Part shown: one piece after another, positions 8,464 through 17,482 of the stretch
Numbering within the stretch: the stretch's first letter is position 1
Layout: each line of letters starts with the position of its first letter
NCBI GenBank assembly: GCA_030429665.1
Contig: JAUIEZ010000029.1
Location: 1-42,527, forward strand
Direction: 5' to 3'
DNA: 42,527 nt
Origin: Gammaproteobacteria bacterium
Lineage (GTDB): Bacteria > Pseudomonadota > Gammaproteobacteria > Arenicellales > CAJQKF01
Notes under the pieces: model-generated
What the model saw: the letters and a program-made list of their open reading frames with translations, nothing else
Databases searched by the model: none
What the model was told of the DNA's origin: nothing
Position numbers and translations under genes: made by a program

Positions 8464-9696
8464 ATGGAGGCGGCGACGCGAAACTACCTCGTCGTTACTG
8501 GTGGTTACTGGGCATTCACTGTCACCGACGGCGCGATCCGCATGCTGGTCGTGCTGTATTTCCACATGCTCGGCTACTCGCCATTCGAAGTGGCGATGTT
8601 GTTTCTCTTCTACGAGTTCTTCGGCATCGTCACCAACCTGACGGGGGGCTGGCTGGGGGCGCGGATCGGGTTGAACCTGACGATGCATATCGGCATGGGC
8701 CTCCAGGTCGTTGCGCTGGCCATGCTGACGGTTCCGGACGCCTGGCTGTCGGTACCGTACGTGATGGCGGCACAGGCGGTGTCGGGTATCGCCAAGGACC
8801 TCAACAAGATGTCGGCGAAGGCAAGCGTGAAGTCGCTGGCGGGCGCCGATGGCGCGGGGCGGTTGTTTCGCTGGGTGGCGGTACTGACGGGATCGAAAAA
8901 CGCGCTGAAAGGGGTAGGCTTCTTCGTCGGCGCGGCGCTGCTCACGGTGCTTGGATTCCGCGGCGCGCTGGCGGTGCTGGCGGGAATGCTGGCGCTGGTT
9001 CTGGTCGCGACGGTGTTCGCGCTGCCCTCCGGGTTCGGCAGGATGTCGACGAAACCGAAATTCTCGCAGGTCTTCTCCAACGTGGCCGCGATCAATTGGC
9101 TGTCGTCGGCGCGTTTCTTCCTGTTTGGCGCGCGCGACGTGTGGTTCGTCGTCGGCCTGCCGGTGTTCCTTTATTCGGTGCTCGGCTGGTCGTTCATGCT
9201 GGTCGGTGGCTTCCTCGCCGCGTGGGTGATCGGCTACGGCATGGTGCAGGCGGCGGCGCCGCAACTGCTTGGCAGGATCGGGCACGGGCGCGGTCCGGGC
9301 GGCAGGACGGCGAAAACGCTGGCGGCCATGCTCGCCGTCATTCCCGTGGGAATGTCGCTGGCCCTTGGCCAGGAATACGCGCCCGCGCCGGTGTTGATCA
9401 TCGGGCTGGTGCTGTTCGGCGTGGTGTTCGCGCTCAACTCGGCGGTGCACTCCTACCTTGTCCTGGCCTACTCGGATGCCGAGCGGGTCTCCCTGAACGT
9501 CGGTTTCTACTACATGGCGAATGCCGGCGGGAGGTTGGCCGGCACGGTGCTGTCCGGCTGGGCATACCAGGCCCACGGACTCGAAGGCTGCCTGTGGTGG
9601 TCGGCGGCTTTCGTGCTGTGCGCGGCGATCCTGTCCACCGGCTTGCCCGCGGTCGCGCGCGGCACGCCGACTGGCGCGAACCGACTGCACGGTTAG
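8464..9696 (+). CDS. arsJ: ArsJ organoarsenical efflux transporter (MFS)
   Basis: The protein is 410 residues with about 12 hydrophobic spans, and starts 4 bases after the GAPDH stop. Family hallmarks are all present: NYLVVTGGYWAFTVTDGAIR near the N-terminus, YSPFEVAMLFLFYEFFGIV, TNLTGGWLGARIGLNL, GIAKDLNKMSAKASVK and VLTGSKNALKGVGFF. ArsJ is an inner-membrane major-facilitator exporter of 1-arseno-3-phosphoglycerate; once outside, the labile ester breaks down to arsenate, so the pair acts as an arsenate efflux system. No arsC or acr3/arsB is seen in the window, so resistance here would be of the arsenate-ester type only. The gene ends convergent with the LysR gene, 147 bases away. Confidence 0.93.
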   Translation: MEAATRNYLVVTGGYWAFTVTDGAIRMLVVLYFHMLGYSPFEVAMLFLFYEFFGIVTNLTGGWLGARIGLNLTMHIGMGLQVVALAMLTVPDAWLSVPYVMAAQAVSGIAKDLNKMSAKASVKSLAGADGAGRLFRWVAVLTGSKNALKGVGFFVGAALLTVLGFRGALAVLAGMLALVLVATVFALPSGFGRMSTKPKFSQVFSNVAAINWLSSARFFLFGARDVWFVVGLPVFLYSVLGWSFMLVGGFLAAWVIGYGMVQAAAPQLLGRIGHGRGPGGRTAKTLAAMLAVIPVGMSLALGQEYAPAPVLIIGLVLFGVVFALNSAVHSYLVLAYSDAERVSLNVGFYYMANAGGRLAGTVLSGWAYQAHGLEGCLWWSAAFVLCAAILSTGLPAVARGTPTGANRLHG

Positions 9697-9843
9697 ATCT
9701 CGATAATCGTCCGTGAAGGACGTTACGCGGTCGCCGGACTGGCGAGGTTTCGGGCGACACCCGGTCGCCGTCCGGTCCTGCCATTCGCCCCGCGGCGACC
9801 CGTCTTCTCCACCTTCCTGGCTGGCTTCGCGTTCGAACCCGCC

Positions 9844-10743
9844 TTAACGTTCCGGTGTCGCAGTCAGCCGGCGCGCGGTTCGAGAGCGGGCCGGCGACGA
9901 AAGCAGGTCGGCAAGCGCCTCGACGTTCGGCGTCGCGTGACCTTTCGGCCATACCAGGGCCGTGCGCAAGACCCGGGTTTCGCCGGGGAACTCGTGACGC
10001 CGCAGTTGCTTGTGGGCGGGGAAAGTCCGAAGCACGCTTTCCGGCAGCAGGGCGACGCCCATTCCGACGACGACGCAGCCGAGCATCGCATGGTAGGACG
10101 CCATTTCGATGGTTCGCGTCGGCATGTGACCGAGGTGTTCGTACCATCGTTCCAGCAAGCGCCGGTTGGGGCAGCCGTTCTCGAACACGAGGATGGTGGA
10201 CGGGGGCTCGTTGCGCGCGGTGATGACCGGATGGTCCTTTGCCGTGACCAGCACCAGCTTTTCCTCGAACGCCGCCGTCTTGTCGAAATCCGCTTCGGCA
10301 ACGGGTTCGGCGAATAGCGCGGCATCGATTTCGCCCTGCAGTAGCGCCGCTGACAACTGCCGCGGATTTCCCGTGCTCAACTGCAACTTCACGTGTGGAA
10401 ATCGTCGATGGAACTCGGTCAACGGACCGGGCAGCCGCACCGCGGCGGTGCTCTCCATCGCTCCGAGTCGAAAGAGCCCGCGCGGTGTCCGGTCGAGCAC
10501 CGCCTCCCGGGCCGACCTCTCCATGTCGAGCATGTCCCTGGCGTAGCGGACCAGGGCATGACCGGCGTGGGAAAGCCTGAGACGCTTTCCCTCGCGAATG
10601 AACAAGTCGACGCCCAATTCCTCCTCGAGCTGGCGGACTCGGGTGGTGACATTGGATTGGACCCGATGCAACTTGCGCGCCGCCCGGGTAACGCTGCCTT
10701 CTTCGACCACGGCGAGGAACATGCGAAGTTGGGACAGATCCAT
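9844..10743 (-). CDS. LysR-family transcriptional regulator
   Basis: The protein is 299 residues, typical for the family. The N-terminal winged helix (1-60) is canonical: MDLSQLRMFLAVVEEGSVTR, ARKLHRVQSNVTTRVRQLE and LGVDLFIREGKRLRLSHAG. The effector domain starts near 90 (RLGAMESTAAVRLPGPL) with the usual second subdomain (LVLVTAKDHP). The C-terminal ~25 residues are Arg-rich and probably disordered. It is divergent from the globin gene, with a 125-base AT-rich gap that holds a perfect dyad. LysR proteins usually activate the divergent gene and repress themselves, so the globin and the reductase behind it are the likely targets. The ligand is unknown. Confidence 0.93.
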   Translation of the reverse strand: MDLSQLRMFLAVVEEGSVTRAARKLHRVQSNVTTRVRQLEEELGVDLFIREGKRLRLSHAGHALVRYARDMLDMERSAREAVLDRTPRGLFRLGAMESTAAVRLPGPLTEFHRRFPHVKLQLSTGNPRQLSAALLQGEIDAALFAEPVAEADFDKTAAFEEKLVLVTAKDHPVITARNEPPSTILVFENGCPNRRLLERWYEHLGHMPTRTIEMASYHAMLGCVVVGMGVALLPESVLRTFPAHKQLRRHEFPGETRVLRTALVWPKGHATPNVEALADLLSSPARSRTARRLTATPER

Positions 10744-10748
10744 ATATC

Positions 10749-10764
10749 TTTAATCAAGATTAAA
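10749..10764. promoter_or_regulatory. Inverted repeat in LysR-globin intergenic region
   Basis: TTTAATC (10749-10755), two bases, then GATTAAA (10758-10764) form a perfect 7-base dyad 6 bases upstream of the LysR start. The frame T-N14-A contains the T-N11-A type core that LysR regulators recognise. The surrounding run 10741-10799 is strongly AT-rich for this genome and should hold the two divergent promoters. I do not see an unambiguous -35/-10 pair for either gene. Confidence 0.5.
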
Positions 10765-10868
10765 AAATTCTTTATTTTTCATTTTACAAGATAAAAAGCC
10801 GTCGTCAAACTCCGCCTCGTTTTCCGCATAACCCGCACGACCCGAAATCCGGGCAGGAGAGTGAAATC

Positions 10869-11330
10869 ATGAAAGCCGAGCAGATTCTCGTCGTCCGTCA
10901 AACGTGGGCGCAGGTGATGCCGATCGGCGACGCTGCCGCCACGCTTTTCTATCAACGCCTTTTCGAAATCGATCCCTCCATTCACGCGCTGTTTCACAAG
11001 GTCGACATGCCCGCGCAGCGCAGGCGGCTCCTGGATGCCGTCGGTTTCGTCGTCGAGCGACTGGATTCGCCCGAGACGCTGGCACCGGTGCTGGCCGACC
11101 TCGGAAGGCGTCATGATGGATACGGCGTCAAACGCGTCCACTACGAAACGGTCGGCGAGGCCTTGCTGTGGACGCTCGAGCAAGGTCTCGGTGACGCGTG
11201 GACGCCCACGGCCCGTGCCGCCTGGCATGCCGCCTACTCGATGATCTCCGGCATCATGCAGCGCGCGGCCGAGGCGCCGGACGCCCCACGCGCGCGGCGA
11301 GTCGGGGAGACCGCGGCCGCGTCGGCATGA
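10869..11330 (+). CDS. Single-domain globin (flavohemoglobin / Vitreoscilla type)
   Basis: The protein is 153 residues, the length of a lone globin domain, with no reductase domain attached. Key haem-pocket residues are in place: TyrB10 at 28 (LFYQRLFE), Gln at E7 near 50 (DMPAQRRRLL) and the proximal His82 in RRHDGYGVKRVHY, followed by the GEALLWTLEQGLGDAWTP helix typical of the Vgb/Hmp group. An AGGAG lies about 9 bases before the ATG. The TyrB10/GlnE7 pair is characteristic of globins with high O2 affinity and NO dioxygenase activity. The C-terminal ~20 residues are Ala/Arg-rich and beyond the fold. It is followed 62 bases later by a ketopantoate-reductase-family gene and is divergent from the LysR gene. 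Confidence 0.9.
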   Translation: MKAEQILVVRQTWAQVMPIGDAAATLFYQRLFEIDPSIHALFHKVDMPAQRRRLLDAVGFVVERLDSPETLAPVLADLGRRHDGYGVKRVHYETVGEALLWTLEQGLGDAWTPTARAAWHAAYSMISGIMQRAAEAPDAPRARRVGETAAASA

Positions 11331-11392
11331 TCGCCGCGCAACGCAGTGACTCACGGCGCGACGATGCGCCGCGAGTGCGGTCGAGGCAGAAG

Positions 11393-12322
11393 ATGAAGAT
11401 CGCCATATTCGGGGCGGGAGCGGTCGGCGGCTACTTCGGCGTCCGGCTGCACCAGGCGGGACATGACGTCACATTCATCGCGCGCGGTGCCCACCTGGAG
11501 GCCATGCGGCACGATGGGCTACGGGTCGAGAGCGCCCTCGGAGACGTCCACCTATCGTCGCTCGACGCGGTGGCGGATCCGTCCGAAGTCGGTCCCGTCG
11601 ACCTCGTGCTGTTCCTGGTCAAGCTGCAGGATACGAAGGCCGCCGCGCGTTCGCTGATGCCGTTGCTTGGCGCGGACACGGGTGTCGCGAGTTTCCAGAA
11701 CGGCATCGACGGCTGGCGCCTGATCGGCGAAGCGATCGGCACGGGGCGCGTGTTCGGTGGATCGGCCTACATATTCGCCGACGTGAAAGCGCCCGGCGTC
11801 ATCCGTCACCGGGGAACGCTGGCGCGGCTGGTATTCGGCGAACTCGAAGGCCGCCGGTCGAAGCGGGTGGTTTCGTTGGCCGAGGCGCTCGGTGATGCCG
11901 GCGTCGACCACGAAGTGGTGGACGACGTTCACGTGCGTACCTGGGAGAAGTTCGTGCTGCTGTCGGCCACGAGCGGGGTCACGAGCCTGACCCGGTTGTC
12001 CGTCGGGGAGATACTGGCCAGCGACGAATGCGCCGCGCTATTGCGCGACGCCCTCGAGGAAACGACCCGCGTCGGGAAGAGAGAATGTCCCGCCTTGCCC
12101 GCCGATACCGGCGCGCGCCAGTTCGCGTTCGCCCGCTCCCTGCCCGCCGGGATGCGTTCATCCATGCTCGACGACCTTGAACGCGGCAAACCGCTCGAGT
12201 TGGATTTCCTGAGCGGTACGGTGGCGAGGTTGGGACATCGTCACGGCGTGGAAACACCCGTTCACGAGACGATATTTCGTGCCTTGTCGCCCTATGCCAG
12301 GGGCCGACACCCCGCCGCCTGA
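11393..12322 (+). CDS. Ketopantoate reductase (PanE/ApbA) family protein
   Basis: The product is 309 residues from ATG 11393, chosen because the Rossmann loop FGAGAVGGYFGVRL begins at residue 6; upstream in-frame codons are Arg-rich and overlap the globin gene. Domain order is N-terminal NADPH fold (1-~165, including LVKLQDTKAA and SFQNGIDG) and C-terminal helical domain (~170-300, with VRTWEKFVLLSATSGVTSL holding the usual catalytic-type Lys, and LPAGMRSSMLDDLERGKPLELDFLSG, the substrate-side motif). Family members reduce 2-dehydropantoate for pantothenate synthesis, but many paralogs act on other 2-oxo acids. Its position behind a globin and away from panB/panC suggests a paralog, so I give no gene symbol. 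Confidence 0.85.
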   Translation: MKIAIFGAGAVGGYFGVRLHQAGHDVTFIARGAHLEAMRHDGLRVESALGDVHLSSLDAVADPSEVGPVDLVLFLVKLQDTKAAARSLMPLLGADTGVASFQNGIDGWRLIGEAIGTGRVFGGSAYIFADVKAPGVIRHRGTLARLVFGELEGRRSKRVVSLAEALGDAGVDHEVVDDVHVRTWEKFVLLSATSGVTSLTRLSVGEILASDECAALLRDALEETTRVGKRECPALPADTGARQFAFARSLPAGMRSSMLDDLERGKPLELDFLSGTVARLGHRHGVETPVHETIFRALSPYARGRHPAA

Positions 12323-12326
12323 CGGT

Positions 12327-12346
12327 CGGCGCGCGAATTCGCGCCG
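12327..12346. terminator. GC-rich hairpin between convergent genes
   Basis: CGGCGCG (12327-12333) and CGCGCCG (12340-12346) form a perfect 7-base stem with loop CGAATT, five bases after the ketopantoate-reductase-family stop and facing the end of the AsmA gene. There is no T-run on either side, so it is not a full intrinsic terminator; it may pause transcription or act with Rho. An alternative 14-base palindrome (GCGCGAATTCGCGC) overlaps it. Confidence 0.4.
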
Positions 12347-12500
12347 TCCTCGCTGACGCGAGCCGTATTGGAGAGCCCGACTGCCGGAACTTGCATCGAA
12401 CCTGGATGAACAGCGTCGTGCAGGTTCGTCCCGATCGTGTCGGTCCACGCGTTCGTGTTCGAACCGCGGTGACGCCAAACGACCGCGGCTGCGCCGGCCG

Positions 12501-15500
12501 TTACTCCTCGGTCTTTTGCGCCGTGCCGTTGGCGGGCATCTCGAACACCGTGCCCTCCCGGATCTCCGCGCACACGTCGGCATTTGCCTTGAACCGGTCG
12601 CGCAGTCCCTCGGCCAGCAGCGACAGTCCGCCGGTGCTCACGGCGGCGACGTATCGACCGTAGTTTTTCGCCAGGCCGGTCGGATCCGGCCGCACGCTGG
12701 GCCGGGCGAGGGTGCCCGTTACCTGTACCAGGCTGGCCAGGCTGCCGGCGCTGATACCGAGTCCCTTGCGGGCCCTGGGGACGATGCCAACGTCGAGTTC
12801 TTCGGTCTTCAGGTTCAACTCGCCACCGCCGCGCCACGTGGTTTCCGTCATCTGGGCGGCGAGCCGGTCGTCGAAGCTCGCGATGCCGTCGGTGATCTCC
12901 GCGCGCAGGATGCCGCACTCTATCGTCGAGAAGTCCTTGCTCTTCGACAGGGGATTGAGGCTGTTGAGCAGATCCGTGCCGAACGAAGTCAACAGCGACT
13001 TGGCGATGCGCGCGCCGGTGACGACGACGAGTACTTCGCCGTCTGTTTCGCCCATGATCTCGGCAATGGAATTCCCCTCCCCGCGCACGTCCAGTCCCAA
13101 CTCGAGACTGCCGCCGAGCCGCGGCATCGCCGCGCCTTTCATGTCCAGGAATATCGCAACGGACGGTCGCGCGCCGGAGACGTCGATGTTGGCGCTGCCG
13201 GTGAGCGCGCCGTTGTCGACGGCCGACGTGAGGGGCTCGACGGCCAGGCGGCCGTTTTCGAGCCGCACGACGGTTTCCAGGTTGGTGAGGTTGGACTTCC
13301 CCAGTGTCATGTGCTCGGCGGTGATCGAGACGTTGCCCTGGTATTGACGCAGCAGGTCGAAGGGCAGGGGGTCGGCACTGAAAATTCGCTGTTCGGCGCC
13401 TTCGGTTTCGGCGGTGGTTGCCGGCGCGGCGTCCGCGTCCGCCTCGGCGGACGCGCGCGCCGGCGCATCTTCGTCCGACAGACCCACCAGCGGACCGAGA
13501 TCCAGGCGGCCGATGGTCAGGCGGCCGTCGACCGTGCCGACAGAACTGCCGGCGCCGGGTGTGACGGTGAGCGAACCGGTTGCTTCCTGGTTATCGATCT
13601 TCAGGGTGAAGTCACTCAGCCTGTAGGCGCCGCCGGATGCCTCGAATCGGCCGGCCAGAAGGAAAGGACCGTTCGCGGGCAGTTCACGCTGCGCCAGGGC
13701 ACTGAAATCAGCGAGAGAATCGGCGGTGGTACTGAAGTTGAGCGCCATTTCCTCGAGCGAGCGAACGTCGCCGAGATTGCCCTCGACGATTGTCTCGATA
13801 GCGCCGGTCGCGAGGTCCAGGCGAAAGGGCGTTCCGTTGCCGGCGCCTCCGCCGAGCGATGCGCGAAGCGATAATGGACCGGTCGCCGGCAGCTCGTTGT
13901 CGGTGTAGCGCTCGAGTACGGCAAGGGAGTCGACGTCCGCCGACGCCTTTGCCTCGACGGTCGGCTCGCCCAGCAAGTCGACGATATTCCCGGCGAACTC
14001 GATGGCGACGCCGTCGTCCCGAACCGCGGCGGTCAGTTCGGGTACTTGCATATTCTCGAGGTCTCCCTGCAACCGACCCTCGACTACGGCGTGGGCTGCA
14101 AGCGCCGCCGGCGGTATGTTCACGCCGAATTCGTTCGCGAACGCCTGGATGGCGCCGACGGTACCGTCGCCGAGATCGTCCAGTTTCGCGGTTGCGCGCA
14201 GTTCGGTGCCGGCGAGCCCGGCCAGGCCGGCGATGGAGCCTTCCACACGCGCGTCGATGCCGCGTCCGTCGAGCTCGACGACGAGCGCCTCCACCCCGAA
14301 GGTTTCGTTGGTCGACACGACGCGTCCGCTTGCACGCAGCGCGCCCAGGTCGGGGATCTTCACGCCGGCGTAGGGCGCCAGTGCGTTGCTGGACGGCGCG
14401 CCGGCGTCGAAGGCGATATCGAGATCGGGGATGGCGGCGCTCGTGAAAGTGATGGTGCCCGAGGCGGACGCCGAAAGGCCTTCCTCGCCGGTCGTTACGG
14501 TGACGTCGCTGGCGCGTATCGTCTCGCCGTCACCCGAGAGCCGGCCGTGCAACGCGATCTCCGTCGGGAGCGCGGCGTCGACGTTCACGCCAAGTTGCCG
14601 CAACAGGTCGGCGGGTCCGCTTACCCGCGCGTCCACGGCGAGATCGATGTCCCCCGGCGGTGACAGCCGGCCGACGACGCCGCTCACCGTGCCGGCGACG
14701 CGTTCGCCGTTCAGGCGCGCGTCGAGCGTGGGCAGCGCGTAGTTCCCTTCGCCAGCGACGAAGTGAGCCTCGATCCGGCCACTCTCGACCGCGCCCTTCT
14801 CGAGACCGGTCAGCGCCACGACCGCCATGTCGGAAGGCATGTCGAGCTCGACCCGCAGATCCGCCGCTGGCTGTTCGAGCATCGGGCTCCAGGTGCCGGT
14901 GATGTCGAGCGTGGCGTCGCCGGCGGTTCCGGCGAGTTCCAGGGTCGTCGAGCGCGCCGCCGCAAGTCGATTCACGTGCCCCAACGTGCCGGACAGGGCG
15001 AGCGGTACCTCCTGCGCCCGTCCGTCGAAGTCGACGTCGATCGTTTCGCCGGCTCGCATGCCGAGCGTGTCGATTGTCAGCGTGCGCACCGTGCCGCTTA
15101 TCGCGTCTTCGAGGGTGACGCGCGCATTCCGAACCGCGAGTTCGCGCACCAGCGCGATGGCGGGAAAGCCCCGGTCCTCGTCCGCGCTTCGGTCGTCGTG
15201 CTCCACGAACTCACCGGCCATGCGCCAGTTTGCCTCGTCCGAGTTCGTCCGTTCGAAGTTCAGCGCCGCGCCTTCGATGCGCGCCTCGATCCCCGGCCGG
15301 CCGCGAATCAGTTCGAACGGGCGTACCAGCACCTCGACCCGGTCGATACGCAGCATCTCCTCGTGTTTCGCCCACGCGGCATTGCCAAGGCGCAGGCCGC
15401 CCGCCTCGACGGCGGTCACTTTGCCTACATCGAAGGAGAATTCGTCCATCGAGAATGAACGGTCGGTCGCCGACTCGACCGCCTCGATCGTCCACTGCCG

Positions 15501-15602
15501 GTATCGTTCGTCGCTGATCGACAGCACGACCACCAGCACGACGAGAACGAGACCCGCGAGCGTCGCGCCGAGTATTCCCAGCAGTTTGAAAAATCGTGAC
15601 AT
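12501..15602 (-). CDS. AsmA-family protein
   Basis: The protein is 1033 residues. It opens with a short basic head and one long hydrophobic segment (LLGILGATLAGLVLVVLVVVLSI, about residues 8-30) acting as inner-membrane anchor, so the remaining ~1000 residues should lie in the periplasm. The AsmA pattern is clear: FSFDVGKVTAVEAGGLRLGN near the start, repeated beta-rich segments with Gly/Ala/Asp/Leu bias through the middle, and the C-terminal block GEVLVVVTGARIAKSLL, then GELNLKTEELDVGIVPRARK and VQVTGTLARPSVRPDP. AsmA-like proteins are thought to form long grooves carrying phospholipids between the membranes. An Ala/Asp/Glu-rich linker sits near residue 720. It is a lone gene, convergent with the reductase-family gene. 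Confidence 0.88.
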   Translation of the reverse strand: MSRFFKLLGILGATLAGLVLVVLVVVLSISDERYRQWTIEAVESATDRSFSMDEFSFDVGKVTAVEAGGLRLGNAAWAKHEEMLRIDRVEVLVRPFELIRGRPGIEARIEGAALNFERTNSDEANWRMAGEFVEHDDRSADEDRGFPAIALVRELAVRNARVTLEDAISGTVRTLTIDTLGMRAGETIDVDFDGRAQEVPLALSGTLGHVNRLAAARSTTLELAGTAGDATLDITGTWSPMLEQPAADLRVELDMPSDMAVVALTGLEKGAVESGRIEAHFVAGEGNYALPTLDARLNGERVAGTVSGVVGRLSPPGDIDLAVDARVSGPADLLRQLGVNVDAALPTEIALHGRLSGDGETIRASDVTVTTGEEGLSASASGTITFTSAAIPDLDIAFDAGAPSSNALAPYAGVKIPDLGALRASGRVVSTNETFGVEALVVELDGRGIDARVEGSIAGLAGLAGTELRATAKLDDLGDGTVGAIQAFANEFGVNIPPAALAAHAVVEGRLQGDLENMQVPELTAAVRDDGVAIEFAGNIVDLLGEPTVEAKASADVDSLAVLERYTDNELPATGPLSLRASLGGGAGNGTPFRLDLATGAIETIVEGNLGDVRSLEEMALNFSTTADSLADFSALAQRELPANGPFLLAGRFEASGGAYRLSDFTLKIDNQEATGSLTVTPGAGSSVGTVDGRLTIGRLDLGPLVGLSDEDAPARASAEADADAAPATTAETEGAEQRIFSADPLPFDLLRQYQGNVSITAEHMTLGKSNLTNLETVVRLENGRLAVEPLTSAVDNGALTGSANIDVSGARPSVAIFLDMKGAAMPRLGGSLELGLDVRGEGNSIAEIMGETDGEVLVVVTGARIAKSLLTSFGTDLLNSLNPLSKSKDFSTIECGILRAEITDGIASFDDRLAAQMTETTWRGGGELNLKTEELDVGIVPRARKGLGISAGSLASLVQVTGTLARPSVRPDPTGLAKNYGRYVAAVSTGGLSLLAEGLRDRFKANADVCAEIREGTVFEMPANGTAQKTEE

Positions 15603-16146
15603 CGTTGCTATCCGCTCGCCTCGCCGGTTGTTCCAGGGGCCAGGGGGTCGATGTTAGCCGAGGTCACCGGCTCACTTCGAACGACAGTATCGTAATGCGG
15701 CGGATACCCGATCATTTGACGGAAAAATCACGACGTTCGGCGACCAATCCGGGTTCTTCGAGATCGCGCAAAGACGAGGAGTAACATCCCGAACGCGACG
15801 GACCGCCGCGCGATGGTGCGTGATGGGCAGAGCGACACCCGTCACTTTTTTCGTTGCAATCGTCCCGACCCCTCGCGGTATCGGGTGAAGAGGCGCGATG
15901 ACGTTCGGGGCGGGCGCGCCGGAAATGCCTGCATCGAGGTGTTTGCCGGGCATGGAGACGCCGACGACGACAGGAAAATCGTCAAGGTCGCCGGTCAATC
16001 GGCAAACGGCTGAAATCGGGCCGGGAGTCGGAAGCCAGGATCAGGATCGGTCACTATCGGGATTGCATCCCTTTCGACAACGTGATGAGTATCGACTGGC
16101 TGAAGGTGGAGTAGGCATCGCCCTGCCCGGCGAGGCGGCGGAAGGG
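15603..16146. other. Gene-free stretch between AsmA gene and BMC operon end
   Basis: This is 544 bases between the AsmA start and the stop of the last BMC-operon gene. Open frames here are short and Arg-rich. One stretch on the plus strand, about 16010-16114, translates into a protein-like tail (HYRDCIPFDNVMSIDWLKVE then stop) but has no start and loses sense upstream, so it could be a remnant of a decayed gene. I see no RNA gene and no convincing terminator. Confidence 0.4.
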
Positions 16147-16827
16147 CTAGGCGCCGGCGCGAAAGAAACCGTCGATGTCCTCGAGCTGCACCACGTGGCA
16201 GTAGATCATGTTGATGATCTCGAGCTCGTGCCGGTGAAGATCCATGGTGGCGGCGGCGCAGCAATCCTCGACCACGACGACATTGAAGCTCTCGTCGGCC
16301 AGGCTGCGCACCGTCGAGCTGATGCACTGGTCGGTAAATATTCCCGCGACGACGACGTTGCGAATCCCCATGTTGTGCAGCATCAGCCGAAGGTTGGTAC
16401 CGGTCAAAGCGCTGTCGGTGGTCTTCAGGACGGTAATCTCGTCGCCCCGGGGCGACAATTGGGGAACGATCTGGCTGTCCTCCCGGTCCTTGGGCAGCAG
16501 CAGGTAGTTGAACCCGGGTTTCTTCTGGCTCAGGGAGCGGTCGCGGCCGTCCTCGGTCAGGCAGGCGATGCGGGCGAACATCACCTCGACGCCCCGGTTC
16601 CTCGCGTCCTCGGCAAGCTTCGCGGTGTTCGGAATGACGACGTCGTTCATGCGATCGAAAAAAGGCGCCCAGCGCGCGGCCTCGTCCGCGTCCGACGGTA
16701 CTTCCATGTAGGTGTTCTGGATGTCGATCACCAGCACGGCGGTGTCCTCGACGCCGAGAACGATGTCGTCCGGCGCCTCGGCCTTGGCGTAGTAGAAACT
16801 TCGGTGGGCGTGTTTCCAGTCGCTCAC
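16147..16827 (-). CDS. Isochorismatase-family cysteine hydrolase, last gene of BMC operon
   Basis: The product is 226 residues from GTG 16827; the GTGA overlaps the TGA of the upstream shell gene, which indicates coupled translation. The catalytic triad of the family is visible: Asp35 in VLVIDIQNTY, Lys135 in VLKTTDSAL and Cys168 in AGIFTDQCISSTVRSLAD, the last with the usual cis-peptide neighbourhood. Family members cleave isochorismate, nicotinamide, N-carbamoyl compounds or other amides and ureides. In this setting an amide or carbamoyl compound that releases an amine or ammonia is plausible, but no substrate is encoded in the motif set. There is no encapsulation-peptide-like extension; the N-terminus (SDWKHAHRSFYYAK) is short and polar. 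It could act in the cytoplasm upstream of the compartment or be a passenger gene. Confidence 0.82.
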   Translation of the reverse strand: MSDWKHAHRSFYYAKAEAPDDIVLGVEDTAVLVIDIQNTYMEVPSDADEAARWAPFFDRMNDVVIPNTAKLAEDARNRGVEVMFARIACLTEDGRDRSLSQKKPGFNYLLLPKDREDSQIVPQLSPRGDEITVLKTTDSALTGTNLRLMLHNMGIRNVVVAGIFTDQCISSTVRSLADESFNVVVVEDCCAAATMDLHRHELEIINMIYCHVVQLEDIDGFFRAGA

Positions 16828-17453
16828 TCGGCGCGTCCCTTGATGGCTTTCAGGGTCTTGTTGATCGCGTTTCGCGCCGCCTTCATCTCTTCCAGGGATC
16901 CGGACATGAAGACCCTGCCGGAGGCCCCCATCATCTGGATGTCGTTGATCACCGAACCGGGCGCGGCCCGTTCCGCCTCGTTGGCTGCAACGCACGCGAA
17001 CAAGGCAGGTTGCATCTCGTAGATCAGCAGGGAGACGCCGGGAACCAGAATGGAGGCATCCCTCGTGCGGTTGAGGATGATCGCGTGCTGGTCGTTGAGA
17101 TTCTCGATGATGTCGTTGAACAGCGTCTTCGGCCGCAGCTGGTCCTCGGCCTTGGCGCCGATGCCCGACAGGATGGCTTTGCCCGCCGCTTCGACGTCCC
17201 GCATCGAATCGGCGTGCAGTTCGAGCAGGCCGAACTGGCGTTCCGTGTACAACAGGCCGAGTTCCAACGCGGGCGCGACCTTCAACGCGAGGTCGGCAAT
17301 CCGGTGAATGGCGAGCGCGGGGGCGACCTCGATGATCAGGCTCTGCTGGCCCTCGAACGGCGGGTAGCCCCTGGCCCGCGTGGGCGTGGAGAGCCACGCC
17401 GCGAACTGGGGCATGAGGTCGCGAATCGGGAGATAAACTCTAAGGTCCGTCAC
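16824..17453 (-). CDS. BMC-T microcompartment shell protein (tandem BMC domain)
   Basis: The protein is 209 residues, twice the BMC domain length, so it should form pseudohexameric trimers in the shell. The first domain (~35-105) has LIIEVAPALAIHRIADLALK and LELGLLYTERQFGLLELHA; the second (~115-205) has LLIYEMQPALFACVAANEAE, INDIQMMGASGRVFMSG and LEEMKAARNAIN, which are the sheet and last-helix signatures of BMC folds. It is closely related in layout to the other tandem shell gene (18448-19059), including the lead DLRVYLPIRDLMPQFAAWL. Tandem shell proteins often provide larger, gated pores for cofactors. It starts 29 bases after the BMC-H gene and ends overlapping the hydrolase gene. Confidence 0.9.
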   Translation of the reverse strand: MTDLRVYLPIRDLMPQFAAWLSTPTRARGYPPFEGQQSLIIEVAPALAIHRIADLALKVAPALELGLLYTERQFGLLELHADSMRDVEAAGKAILSGIGAKAEDQLRPKTLFNDIIENLNDQHAIILNRTRDASILVPGVSLLIYEMQPALFACVAANEAERAAPGSVINDIQMMGASGRVFMSGSLEEMKAARNAINKTLKAIKGRAE

Positions 17454-17482
17454 GGGTCGATCCAGGCCTGGGGGCGTGCGGT

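Noticed and set aside
8236..9690. 484-codon minus-strand open frame opposite arsJ
   Set aside because: It is rich in Arg, His and Gln with no fold signature, and is the shadow of a GC-rich real gene on the other strand.
9708..9722. Hairpin CGTCC/GGACG after arsJ as a terminator
   Set aside because: The 5-base stem is too short and no T-run follows.
15672..15998. 108-codon minus-strand frame in the AsmA-BMC gap
   Set aside because: No ribosome site, no conserved motif and skewed composition; treated as non-coding.
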